11,661 nucleotides of DNA from SKLM01 sp964575455 (GTDB lineage: Bacteria; Chloroflexota; Anaerolineae; B4-G1). Shown in pieces: positions 1 to 7,173 of the stretch (the stretch's first letter is position 1; the number at the start of each line of letters is the position of its first letter). The notes under the pieces were generated by a model, which had not been told where the DNA came from, ran no database searches, and was given only the letters and a program-made list of their open reading frames with translations. The stretch is taken from positions 1 through 11,661 of the forward strand of contig CAZNRX010000107.1 in the NCBI GenBank assembly GCA_964575455.1. The letters run 5' to 3'. The position numbers and the translations under genes were made by a program.

Positions 1-143
1 CCATACCAGTCAGCTTTGTGATGCCTCACCCAGCAGAAAGTGTCCGGTAGTGAAATCTCTGAAGTCCCGAGATGTCAGCGCAAGAATACAGCATACCCTC
101 ACAGGCACCAGCTTGCGATCCGACTCACCGCTGCGTCTGCCAG

Positions 144-1103
144 TCACCCAGCGGGTGTCATCAACGTCTGGATGTCGAGCGGTTCCCCTTTGTCTGCGTC
201 GCGCGCCAGCGTTAGAGCATCGTGCGCACACTTGGAGACGCAGATGCCACATCCCATGCACGTCCCACCGTCCACAACGGCCCTCCCATCCCAGAGCGAC
301 AGCGCGGCAAACGGACACGTCTCGACACACGCCCCACAACCCGTACAGAGATCAGCGTCCACCCGGCTCACATAACCAGAGGTTGCGAGCATGGGAACCC
401 CCGTGCGGTGCGCCTGCATCGCCCCACAGCAGCAGCTGCAGCAGTTGCAGATAGCGTAGAAGCGCTCCAACATCGCGTCCTTGAAGAAGGCGTGATGGAC
501 GTGCCCGCGCTCGTCCTCGGCCTTCAGGATCTCCACGGCCTCCCGAGGCTCGAGCCAACGCGACCGCCGGGGATGATGGTCCGCGACGAAGCTCGCGAAG
601 GGCTCACCGATGATGAGGCACACGTCCAGTGGCTCGCACGGATCCTCCCGCGAGGCACGGCACGGACAGTCGAGGACCACGATGTGCTCCGGGTTCTTGA
701 GCACGATGTCCCGCGCCCGCTGATAGGGGATCACCTGCTCCAGGTCAGTCAGGCGGATCTCCTCATCCACGGTCACCAGCTGCGTCGCCTGCTCCAGCGG
801 CACCGCTTTCCCATGGTAGCCATCGGCGAAGGCGGCACCATCATCAGAGCGACCCTCTTCGCGCCCGCCGCCGAGCACATTCAGAAGCCAGCTCGCGACC
901 GGGCGCAGGATGCGCGCCAGGGGATGCTCTCCGGTGCCCACGCCAATGTAGAGATAGGGCCAGCGTGCGTAGACGTAGCCGTGCAGCCAGTCGAAGAGTG
1001 AGTGCTCCGACAGACGTCGGGATTCCTGCAGGAACTCCCACGTTGAAGGCCGCATCAACCAGGTCCGGAGTCGCCGCTTGCCGTCCGCTCTATCCTCTGA
1101 CAC
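144..1103 (-). CDS. Cysteine-rich 4Fe-4S binding protein (dicluster ferredoxin-like, about 319 aa)
   Basis: Probably a cytoplasmic electron-transfer protein; partner unknown. Numbering from GTG 1103, a classical pair of cluster motifs lies at the C-terminus: CTGCGACVETCP at about 253-264 and CMGCGICVSKC at about 282-292, together binding two 4Fe-4S clusters. Upstream are two further cysteine groups: a CPCR segment with later cysteines (about 146-162) and an unusual CNCCSCCCG run (about 220-228). These suggest at least one more metal or cluster site. The N-terminal 75 residues are basic with a WPYLYI-type hydrophobic patch and no signal peptide. Start: the frame is open to GTG 1184 (346 aa), but the extra 27 codons look non-coding, and GTG 1103 follows GAGGGGAG. 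ATG 974 is a third option. Family assignment as a 4Fe-4S protein is secure; the physiological role is not. It is the last gene in the window and no terminator is visible after it. Confidence 0.85.
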   Translation of the reverse strand: MSEDRADGKRRLRTWLMRPSTWEFLQESRRLSEHSLFDWLHGYVYARWPYLYIGVGTGEHPLARILRPVASWLLNVLGGGREEGRSDDGAAFADGYHGKAVPLEQATQLVTVDEEIRLTDLEQVIPYQRARDIVLKNPEHIVVLDCPCRASREDPCEPLDVCLIIGEPFASFVADHHPRRSRWLEPREAVEILKAEDERGHVHHAFFKDAMLERFYAICNCCSCCCGAMQAHRTGVPMLATSGYVSRVDADLCTGCGACVETCPFAALSLWDGRAVVDGGTCMGCGICVSKCAHDALTLARDADKGEPLDIQTLMTPAG

Positions 1104-1242
1104 GCTCCCCTCTCGCCCTATCCGACGCTTCTTTGATAGCTCACTACACGAAATACACCGATCTGGCCGCGCCAGCAAGACCACGCACCCTCAACCCTTC
1201 GCTGCCCCCGGAGAATGTGTCTCAACAGCCACTGTGGAAGCC

Positions 1243-1279
1243 AAAAACCGAGCCCCCTAGGTGCTCCCAAGGAACTCGG
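1243..1279 (-). terminator. Rho-independent terminator after the four-helix membrane protein gene
   Basis: On the minus strand a 9-bp stem (CCGAGTTCC with GGGGCTCGG, two G-U pairs) closes a loop of about 14 nt and is followed directly by TTTTT. It begins about 32 bp past the TAG stop at 1312. Position, GC-rich stem and T-run all fit an intrinsic terminator. It separates the membrane protein gene from the iron-sulfur gene, which then needs its own promoter in 1104-1240. I see only a weak TTGCTG-17-TATTTC candidate there. Confidence 0.6.
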
Positions 1280-1311
1280 GCGACAAGCTAGAGCGGTCTC
1301 TTGAATGCAGC

Positions 1312-1803
1312 CTAGACGGAGGTTCCTGGCTTTCGCCGAAGGGAGACAGCAATCGCGCCACCAGCGGCGCCTAACGCAGCCGCCAGCAACAACCTCAGCC
1401 CGCAGCAGAGGACGGAGCTCCCTATGGCCCACCCTGGCCTCGCCATCATCCCGGGGTCGAGACCCAGGTCGCGCCACTGCTCGAGCAGCTGCGGCGGCAG
1501 TTGATCGAACTGGCGCCGGATAGCCGCCTGGCCCCCTCCCACGGTGAAGCGAACCGCGCTGACGATCACGCTGGTGATCCCGCCCCCGAGGGCTGTGATC
1601 AGACCAGCCACAGCGCCACTGCCAGCCCCTTTACCGGGATCGCGCGGAGGCCGCATCCAGGTCGCTGCCAGCACGCCCACGCCGACATAGAGCACCAGAG
1701 CCAGGACAGACGTGATACACCCCAGACAGGGCACCAAACCCAACAACGAGAACACCACCGCGACAGCGGCACCGATCAGACCGGCCTTCAGACTTGCAGA
1801 CAT
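1312..1803 (-). CDS. Small membrane protein with about four transmembrane helices, function unknown (163 aa)
   Basis: The protein is rich in Gly, Ala, Val and Leu, with predicted helices at about 6-26, 31-49, 62-84 and 130-154. A short soluble segment (about 91-125) carries the charged and proline residues. It has a CLGC pair in the first loop (26-29) and adjacent cysteines at 133-134. Glycine-rich helices resemble small integral membrane proteins with a glycine-zipper-like packing, but I recognise no named family. The ATG at 1803 follows AAAGGAGA at 6-nt spacing, an excellent ribosome binding site. The gene is flanked by its own candidate promoter (1882-1909) and a terminator (1243-1279), so it is probably monocistronic and separate from the binding-protein cluster upstream. 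The C-terminus ends in a basic tail (RRKPG), which suggests a cytoplasmic C-terminus. Confidence 0.75.
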   Translation of the reverse strand: MSASLKAGLIGAAVAVVFSLLGLVPCLGCITSVLALVLYVGVGVLAATWMRPPRDPGKGAGSGAVAGLITALGGGITSVIVSAVRFTVGGGQAAIRRQFDQLPPQLLEQWRDLGLDPGMMARPGWAIGSSVLCCGLRLLLAAALGAAGGAIAVSLRRKPGTSV

Positions 1804-1881
1804 AGGGTTCTCCTTTCAATGTAGCGGCCCGGTTAGGCCTGCTTGACTTAGCTTCCTGATGTCGAAGCCATTCAAACGCTC

Positions 1882-1909
1882 AGTATACTATAACTGCCCA
1901 GGAAGGCAA
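1882..1909 (-). promoter_or_regulatory. Candidate sigma-70-type promoter for the four-helix membrane protein gene
   Basis: On the minus strand TTGCCT (1904-1909) is followed after 16 bp by TATACT (1882-1887), a 4/6 and 5/6 match to the -35 and -10 consensus. It lies in the 122-bp gap (1804-1925) after the LivK-type gene and would give a leader of about 70 nt before the AAAGGAGA ribosome binding site. This gap is AT-richer than its surroundings. Called by eye; no experimental support. Confidence 0.4.
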
Positions 1910-1925
1910 TCGGTCGAACCAGGTA

Positions 1926-3131
1926 TCACCACGAGATCTGGCGGAACTGACCGTCCTCGACTTGGTAGATCCATATCTGGGCATCCACCAGATCGCCATC
2001 GGCCTGATAGCGCAGGCCGTCCAGAAGTGTCGGCAGGGTATGCTGTCGCAGCGCCTCGGCGACGGCGTCGGCGTCGAGGGAGCCAGCCTTGCGTGCCGCT
2101 TCGGTCAGCACCTCCATCGCCACGTAGCCGTTGACCGAGTAGGTGTCCGGATTTCGATATTCCACCGCCTGGTAGGCCTCAAACCATCGCTCGTCAGCCA
2201 CGTTCTCCGGGCTGGGCGCGAAGGCGCTGACGTACATCCCCTCGGCCGTCCCGGCGGCTTCGTCGATGGTGGCGCCCAGGAAGGCGCCATCGCTGGCCAG
2301 CATCGGCGCGTCCACGCCCGCCTCCACCAGGGCCATGCGCAGGTAGGGCGCCTCAATCTCGTACCCAGCGTAGAAGACGGCATCGGGTTGAGCCGCGACC
2401 ACCTCAGCCACCTCGTCCTCGTAGCGGCTCTGTCCCTCCGCCACCTCCAGCTTGAGCACGGCCTCCGCACCTCGCCCTTCCAACTCCTCGATCAACAGGT
2501 CCGCCAGGCCCCGCCCATACTCGGTGTCGTTGTGGATCACGGCCACCCAGTCGGCGCCCAGTTCCTCGGTCAGGAAGCGGGCATCCACGGCCGCCTGCAC
2601 CGTGTCGTCGGCGTTGACGCGGAAGAAGTTCCGATAGCCGCGCTCGGTGAGGCTCTTCTCCGAGGACGTCGGCGTGATCACCACCAGATCCAGATCCCGA
2701 TAGTGCTCCATCGCCGCCAGCGTCTGGCCGCTGTTCAGATGGCCGATGACGGCCACCACGCGCTCCCCGCGGTCGAGGGCCTGCTGAACCTCCTCCACCT
2801 GCGAGACGGCCACGTCGCTGTCGGCCTCGTCGTCCAAAGGTCGCACGACGACGCGATAGCCCAGCAGGCCACTGCTGCGGTTGATCTCCTCCGCCGCCAG
2901 GCGCACGCCGCCCAACACCGTCTGGCCGCCGTTCGCCATGAAGCCGCTCAGCGGCACGGCGACGTAGACCACGGCATCTCCTTTTCGCGGCGCCTGGCCC
3001 CCGCCGCAGCCCGCGAGCGCGAAGCTGACGACGAGCAGCAGGGTCAGCAGCAAAAGCGCTCGCACGTTAAAGAGCGGAAGGGCGCGCGGGTTCGTGCTCG
3101 TCGGTCTGTGGAATGGTCTCCTGTATGTCAT
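1926..3131 (-). CDS. Branched-chain amino acid-type substrate-binding lipoprotein (LivJ/LivK-like, 401 aa)
   Basis: A periplasmic binding protein of type I fold (Peripla_BP_6, Leu/Ile/Val-binding family), predicted to be lipid-anchored outside the membrane. The N-terminus has a basic stretch, a hydrophobic helix at about 24-40 and a lipobox LAGC with the acylated cysteine at 42, followed by a Gly-rich tether. Hallmarks of the fold include VIGHLNSGQTLAAM (128-141), the ITPTSSEKSLTE segment, the FFRVNADD stretch, IHNDTEYGRG (199-208) and ASDGAF (279-284). Length is usual for the family. No permease (LivH/M) or ATPase (LivG/F) gene is near, so transport cannot be assumed; the ligand may be an amino acid, amide or another small molecule. 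ATG 3131 lies 30 bp after the coiled-coil membrane protein gene, so this is probably the last gene of that operon. The ribosome binding site is weak, which suggests coupling to upstream translation. Confidence 0.9.
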   Translation of the reverse strand: MTYRRPFHRPTSTNPRALPLFNVRALLLLTLLLVVSFALAGCGGGQAPRKGDAVVYVAVPLSGFMANGGQTVLGGVRLAAEEINRSSGLLGYRVVVRPLDDEADSDVAVSQVEEVQQALDRGERVVAVIGHLNSGQTLAAMEHYRDLDLVVITPTSSEKSLTERGYRNFFRVNADDTVQAAVDARFLTEELGADWVAVIHNDTEYGRGLADLLIEELEGRGAEAVLKLEVAEGQSRYEDEVAEVVAAQPDAVFYAGYEIEAPYLRMALVEAGVDAPMLASDGAFLGATIDEAAGTAEGMYVSAFAPSPENVADERWFEAYQAVEYRNPDTYSVNGYVAMEVLTEAARKAGSLDADAVAEALRQHTLPTLLDGLRYQADGDLVDAQIWIYQVEDGQFRQISW

Positions 3132-3161
3132 GGCCGAAATCCGTTCTTGGAATGCATCTCC

Positions 3162-3977
3162 CTACAACCCCGCTTGCTCCGAGACCTCATCGATGGTGCT
3201 AATGAGATCGTTCAACTGGTCGATCTCCTCGCGAATGTCGGCCTCCAGACGCTCGGACCGCCCGCTGCTGACGTCTCGCGCGCTGACCAGCTGGATCTGG
3301 CCATAGACGGTGGAGAGCGCCGTCGTGCTCTGCTCCAGCCGCAGCTCGGCCTGCTTCATCCGCGCGCTCAACGTGCGCAGGGTCTGCCACTGCTTCCCCT
3401 TGCTCTCCAACACGCGATCCAGCTCCTCCCGCAGCTCCGGATCCCGCTCCCGGTCGCGCCTCGCCGAAAGCTCCTTGATCTCACGGGGCACGGCCTCGCG
3501 CTCCTGAGCCAGTAGCTCGTCGTGACGGTAGGCGTCCAGCTTGGAAGCCAACCTGTAGATATTGGCGATCCAGTCGCTGAGTTGATTGGCAGTGTCCTCC
3601 AGCCGACCCCGCAGAACGCCGGCCCGTTGCTCTCGGATCAGCGTCTCGATGCGCCGCTGATAGGCCAGCGCGCTCTCAACCTCCCGCCGCAGCGCCGGAT
3701 CCTCGATCTCAGCTGGGTCAAACTGCTGCTGGAAGAGCTCCAGCAGCACCTTGGCGTTCGCCTCTGCGTCGGTCAGGCTGGAGACGAAGATGCCGATCAC
3801 CCCCAGCAAGCCCAGGACCGGCCATCCCCACACCGGCCACCACGGGAAGGGATGCGGCAGCAGCAGCGTCAGCACGATGGTCCCGGCCAGCACCACCGCG
3901 CTCTCCCAGCGGAAGAAGGCGTACTGTAGGATCGCGCTTTGAGCCTCTTTCTGGAGTTCAGATCGTATCGTCGCCAC
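3162..3977 (-). CDS. Two-helix membrane protein with long C-terminal coiled coil, function unknown (271 aa)
   Basis: Numbering from GTG 3977: a short amphipathic N-terminus (1-23), two hydrophobic segments (about 24-40 and 48-68) joined by a Pro/Trp-rich turn (PHPFPWWPVWGWP), then about 200 charged residues in heptad-like pattern (75-270) rich in Glu, Arg, Leu and Gln. The hairpin anchor leaves both ends on the same side, probably the cytoplasm, with the coiled coil as a scaffold or sensor arm. The frame stays open to 4202, but that extension overlaps the VWA coding sequence by 73 codons and reads as non-coding. GTG 3977 is 7 bp past the VWA stop and follows GAGG, so I choose it. I recognise no named family. 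Its position between the VWA fusion and the LivK-type gene, and the presence of PspA (also coiled-coil), suggest a membrane scaffold role in the same complex; this is inference. Confidence 0.8.
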   Translation of the reverse strand: MATIRSELQKEAQSAILQYAFFRWESAVVLAGTIVLTLLLPHPFPWWPVWGWPVLGLLGVIGIFVSSLTDAEANAKVLLELFQQQFDPAEIEDPALRREVESALAYQRRIETLIREQRAGVLRGRLEDTANQLSDWIANIYRLASKLDAYRHDELLAQEREAVPREIKELSARRDRERDPELREELDRVLESKGKQWQTLRTLSARMKQAELRLEQSTTALSTVYGQIQLVSARDVSSGRSERLEADIREEIDQLNDLISTIDEVSEQAGL

Positions 3978-3978
3978 G

Positions 3979-3986
3979 CCTACCTC
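3979..3986 (-). promoter_or_regulatory. Ribosome binding site that fixes the start of the coiled-coil membrane protein
   Basis: On the minus strand GAGGTAGG overlaps the TGA stop of the VWA gene and ends one base before GTG 3977. The core GAGG sits five bases from the start codon. This decides between GTG 3977 and the much longer frame opening at 4202, and implies translational coupling of the two genes. Confidence 0.6.
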
Positions 3987-5787
3987 AGAAGTACGTCGAG
4001 ATGACCCTGTAAAGCTCCTCGATATCCGTCTCGTCGGCGCGGCGGAACTGACCGTCACCCGCTTCGGCGATGCGCTCCAGGAGATCCTCGTCGGCGCCCC
4101 TCCCGAAGGCGATGGTGAAAACCACCACGTCGACGGCCCCCTCCTGCTCAAAGCGCCAGGTGAGATCGTTAACGCCGCGCCTGCTGGCGTTCTCCTGACC
4201 ATCGGTCATCACCACCAGGGCATTGATCGCCTCATCATCCGCCATCTGCTGGAGGCTGTCGTACCCGTGCCAGACCGCGTCAAGCAGCGCCGTCTCACCA
4301 TCCGCCTCCATCCGCTCGATCCGCTCCATCAGCGCCTGACGCCGGGCATCGTCCATCGGCTCCAGCCGCTCAATCGACTTGATGTTGGTGCCGAACTCGA
4401 TCAGCCCCACGCGGTCCCGGTCTCCGCGGATCTGGGTCACGAAGGCCTTCAGCGCTTCCTGGGTGCGGGCCAGCTTCTCCCCGCCCATGCTGCCGCTGGT
4501 GTCCACCACCAGGTAGACGTTGGTGGGCCGCTTGGTGTACCACCAGACGTTCTGCACGACGTCCACGACCGAAGCGGAGGGGATCTGGAGCGTCGTCTGG
4601 GGCTGGCGCCAGTCGACGGCGTCGCTGTCCGCGAACGGGCTCCCCTCCTGATCCAAGGGGATGCTCAGATCGGCCGGGCGGTAGCCGGCAGCCAGCAGCC
4701 GCTTCTGGGCATCGGATGCGGTCATGAACGCGGCAAACGCCTGAAAGACGCGCCTCTGGTGGTCGGTGACCGCCGCCTCATCCCCGCCACCCAGCGCCAG
4801 CAGGGCGAGGGGATGGTCAGCCCAGAGCGTCCCCTCGGCCGGGTAGATGGCGACCAGTCGGTCATCCGGATGGGCCTGGTTCCAGCGCACCACCACCTGT
4901 TCCTGGGCCACGAAGGCGTCCAGGAAGTCTCGACCCTCCGCCGCCAGCTGCTCGACGATCACGTCCTCGCTCTCGCCGTAGAAGCGCACGGTCGACTCCA
5001 CCGCCTGGACGTAGGCGAGCGTCTCCTCGTCTGTGGCGTCCTCCTCCGTCAGGCCCCGCGTCAGGCCGGCGCCGGCGTAGAACTCGGCCAAGGTGGCCAG
5101 CAGCCCACTGGCGTGGCTGGTGCTCGGATGGTTCCACTTGAAGCTCGGGTCGTCGGTCGCCTTCCGCTGGATCTCCTCCCACCCAACGGCCTGCTCAGGC
5201 CAGCCTAGATCGCGGGCGACGTCCTCCCAGGCGGCGATGACCACCGGGCTCGCCGCGTACCGCACCACCATGCCCGTGCGCCGATTGCCGATTGGGATCA
5301 GCGGCTCGCGCTCCGCGGCCTGCTCCTCGTCCTTGAGGGTGGCCCAGCGCCGCTCCAGTTGATTCAGCCAGAGGCTGCTGTCCGGCGCCAGGGCCTGGAA
5401 GCCAGGCGCGCCCAGGCTCCGGTCGACCATCTCCTGCGGCGTCAGCTCCACCGTCTCCACCCGCATAGTCTCACCGTCGGGCGTCGACCCCGCCTGACGG
5501 TTGAAGTCGTCGGTCAGAGCCTCGAACGTGTCCATCATCCCGGGCGACACGGCGACGGTGAGCGTGGCGCTATCCGGCGGCCATGGAGCGCCCTCTTCGA
5601 CATCCCCACCCGTCGTCAGCCTGTTCCAAAGCCGGCCGCCAACGATGACCGTCACCAGAGCAGCACCCAGGCAGGCGATCAGAGAGAGGACCAACCCGAC
5701 CCGCAGGCAGGAGCGGCGACCCGAGGTCCCTTCCCCCCGCCTACCCGTGGAGGGTCCTGGTTCCACTTGACCCATTGACCGCTTCAT
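3985..5787 (-). CDS. Membrane-anchored substrate-binding protein fused to a VWA domain (600 aa)
   Basis: Three regions are visible. Residues 28-50 form a single hydrophobic helix after a basic, Gly/Ser-rich start: an uncleaved signal anchor that places the rest outside the membrane. Residues about 72-385 match a class II solute-binding fold (SBP_bac_11-like), ending in LLAAGYRPAD (364-373), which is typical of that family. Residues about 422-600 are a von Willebrand factor A domain with a complete metal-ion-dependent adhesion site: DTSGS (429-433), Thr499 in GETALLDAV and Asp529 in VMTDGQE. VWA domains of this kind bind protein partners through a divalent metal. The fusion suggests ligand sensing linked to protein assembly, not simple import. 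ATG 5787 is 6 bp after the paralogous binding protein gene, and the next gene starts 7 bp after its stop, so it is operonic. Domain calls are confident; the ligand and partner are unknown. Confidence 0.92.
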   Translation of the reverse strand: MKRSMGQVEPGPSTGRRGEGTSGRRSCLRVGLVLSLIACLGAALVTVIVGGRLWNRLTTGGDVEEGAPWPPDSATLTVAVSPGMMDTFEALTDDFNRQAGSTPDGETMRVETVELTPQEMVDRSLGAPGFQALAPDSSLWLNQLERRWATLKDEEQAAEREPLIPIGNRRTGMVVRYAASPVVIAAWEDVARDLGWPEQAVGWEEIQRKATDDPSFKWNHPSTSHASGLLATLAEFYAGAGLTRGLTEEDATDEETLAYVQAVESTVRFYGESEDVIVEQLAAEGRDFLDAFVAQEQVVVRWNQAHPDDRLVAIYPAEGTLWADHPLALLALGGGDEAAVTDHQRRVFQAFAAFMTASDAQKRLLAAGYRPADLSIPLDQEGSPFADSDAVDWRQPQTTLQIPSASVVDVVQNVWWYTKRPTNVYLVVDTSGSMGGEKLARTQEALKAFVTQIRGDRDRVGLIEFGTNIKSIERLEPMDDARRQALMERIERMEADGETALLDAVWHGYDSLQQMADDEAINALVVMTDGQENASRRGVNDLTWRFEQEGAVDVVVFTIAFGRGADEDLLERIAEAGDGQFRRADETDIEELYRVISTYF

Positions 5788-5793
5788 ACTCGA

Positions 5794-7047
5794 TCACTCC
5801 ACCACATTCAGCTCGAACCAACGCAGCAGCGCCAGGAGTACGTCGCGGTTCGGGCTCCGCATGGCATCGGCGCGCGGGACCACCGGCTCCACCCCCTGAT
5901 CCTCCCACTTGACGAAGAGGCTGTCCGGGTCAGCGTCGACCGCCACGTCCGGATTGGCGGGACGGAGGCCGTAGGCCAGGGCGTCTTTCTGCTGTGCTTC
6001 GCTCAGAAGATGCTGCTGGAAGGCCAACGCGGCGTTCTTCTCCAGCGCGCTGGTCTCCGGCCCCATCCAGACCGTGAAGGGGAAGTCGAACCATGTGACG
6101 TAGTCCGGGTAGTAGAGCACCAGAGGATCCTCCCAGCGGGTGAGGATGCCCTGCATATTCTGCAGCAGGTCGCTCTCCAACAGCTGGCCGCCGTCGCCCA
6201 CGCTGTAGCCGAAGAGGGCGAAATCCTCGGCCGTGTAGGCGCTGGCGCTGCTCACGTCGGTGACGGCCCCCATCAGCTCCCCCAGCCAGGCCTGGAACGC
6301 CGGATCGGTGACGTGGTCAACGCCGACGTCCGTGCGGCCATGATACTCCCCGGCCGCGGCGATCATGGCGGCCAGACCGCCGGCGTTCTTGTTGGGGTTG
6401 GGCACCACCAGCTTGAAGTATCCCCAGCTGGGGTCGCCGCCCAGCTCAGGCCACCCTCCTTTGGCCACCGCCGCGTCGTGGATCGTGCTCCAGCTGATCT
6501 CCTCGAACTGTTCCTCCAACACGGTGGCCCGGCTCTCATAGATCCCCCAGGTAAAGAGGCTGATGGCGATCGGCCTCGCGCGGTACTGCCCGTCGGTGAG
6601 GAAGACGTCCCGGCCCAGCCGCTCCTTGTAGGAGGCGTTGGCGAGCTCCACCAGGTAGCGGCTGTCCGGGATCCAGACCGTGGGAAAGTCGTCGAGCGCG
6701 GCCTCTTGTTCCGGCGTCAGATTGTCAATATCGGCGTCGGCCGCCAGCGCGCCGAAGTCGTTCCGATCCCAGCGCCCCAGTGCGCTGAGACCATCCATCG
6801 CCACGACCTCCACCTGCAGTGGCACGCCCTCCAGCTCCGGGTCGCTGTCGTTGAAATCCTCGGCGGCAGCGCGCACCCAGGGCTCCACGGGCAGCGCGGT
6901 GAGCACGCGCACGGTGATCGCATCGGGTCGCTCGACCGTGAGCTCCTCGGCCGTACCGGGCGTCAGAGCGCGCCACAGCAACGCCACCCCAACAATCACC
7001 AGCGCGACCGATACGATGGCCACGAAAATCCAGCGGGTACGGTTCAT
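5794..7047 (-). CDS. Membrane-anchored extracellular solute-binding protein, paralogue of the SBP part of the VWA fusion (417 aa)
   Basis: An N-terminal hydrophobic helix (about 6-27, after MNRTR) acts as a signal anchor without a lipobox cysteine, so the protein is probably tethered outside by this helix. The remainder is a class II binding-protein fold. It lines up by eye with the first 385 residues of the downstream VWA fusion: IPDSRYLVEL against APDSSLWLNQL, GDPSWGYFKL against TDDPSFKWNH, LYYPDYVTWFDFPF against AIYPAEGTLWADHP, and AYGLRPANPDVAVD against AAGYRPADLSIPLD. It lacks the VWA domain. ATG 7047 follows GAGGGG at 8-nt spacing. The upstream neighbour is pspA (125-bp gap filled by a heptamer array, no terminator seen) and the downstream neighbour starts 6 bp later. 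No ABC permease or ATPase accompanies it. Ligand unknown. Confidence 0.88.
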   Translation of the reverse strand: MNRTRWIFVAIVSVALVIVGVALLWRALTPGTAEELTVERPDAITVRVLTALPVEPWVRAAAEDFNDSDPELEGVPLQVEVVAMDGLSALGRWDRNDFGALAADADIDNLTPEQEAALDDFPTVWIPDSRYLVELANASYKERLGRDVFLTDGQYRARPIAISLFTWGIYESRATVLEEQFEEISWSTIHDAAVAKGGWPELGGDPSWGYFKLVVPNPNKNAGGLAAMIAAAGEYHGRTDVGVDHVTDPAFQAWLGELMGAVTDVSSASAYTAEDFALFGYSVGDGGQLLESDLLQNMQGILTRWEDPLVLYYPDYVTWFDFPFTVWMGPETSALEKNAALAFQQHLLSEAQQKDALAYGLRPANPDVAVDADPDSLFVKWEDQGVEPVVPRADAMRSPNRDVLLALLRWFELNVVE

Positions 7048-7096
7048 ACTCGTTTCCCCTCGGAACCCATCCCTCCGCGTCCCAAACCCTCCACCT

Positions 7097-7173
7097 CACA
7101 CCTCACGCATCACGCCTCACGTTTCACGCTTCACGCCTCACGTTTCACGCTTCACGCCTCACGTTTCACGCCT
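7097..7173. repeat. Heptamer tandem array, 11 units, between pspA and the solute-binding protein gene
   Basis: Eleven consecutive 7-bp units all begin with CAC on the plus strand: CACACCT, CACGCAT, then CACGCCT, CACGTTT and CACGCTT in a repeating order, so a 21-bp higher-order period appears between 7111 and 7166. The array runs into the pspA stop codon (TGA, 7173-7175) and ends 49 bp before the next start. On the transcript it would read as GTG-rich purine RNA with little internal pairing. It occupies most of the 125-bp intergenic gap. Confidence 0.9.

Noticed and set aside
1..143. Possible gene or terminator after the iron-sulfur gene
   Set aside because: Frames here are shadows or run off the edge without family resemblance, and no hairpin with a T-run was seen; nothing supportable.
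3132..3158. Nine-codon leader ORF just before the LivK-type gene, with its stop overlapping ATG 3131
   Set aside because: Its purine-rich stretch abuts the ATG with no spacer, and such a short frame is expected by chance.
1962..3515. Long plus-strand open frame (517 codons)
   Set aside because: It is antisense to the LivK-type gene and the coiled-coil gene, with His/Arg/Leu-rich composition typical of shadows in GC-rich DNA.
3978..4202. N-terminal extension of the coiled-coil membrane protein
   Set aside because: It overlaps the C-terminal VWA coding region in another frame, has Ser/Arg/Pro-rich shadow composition, and a good ribosome binding site supports GTG 3977.
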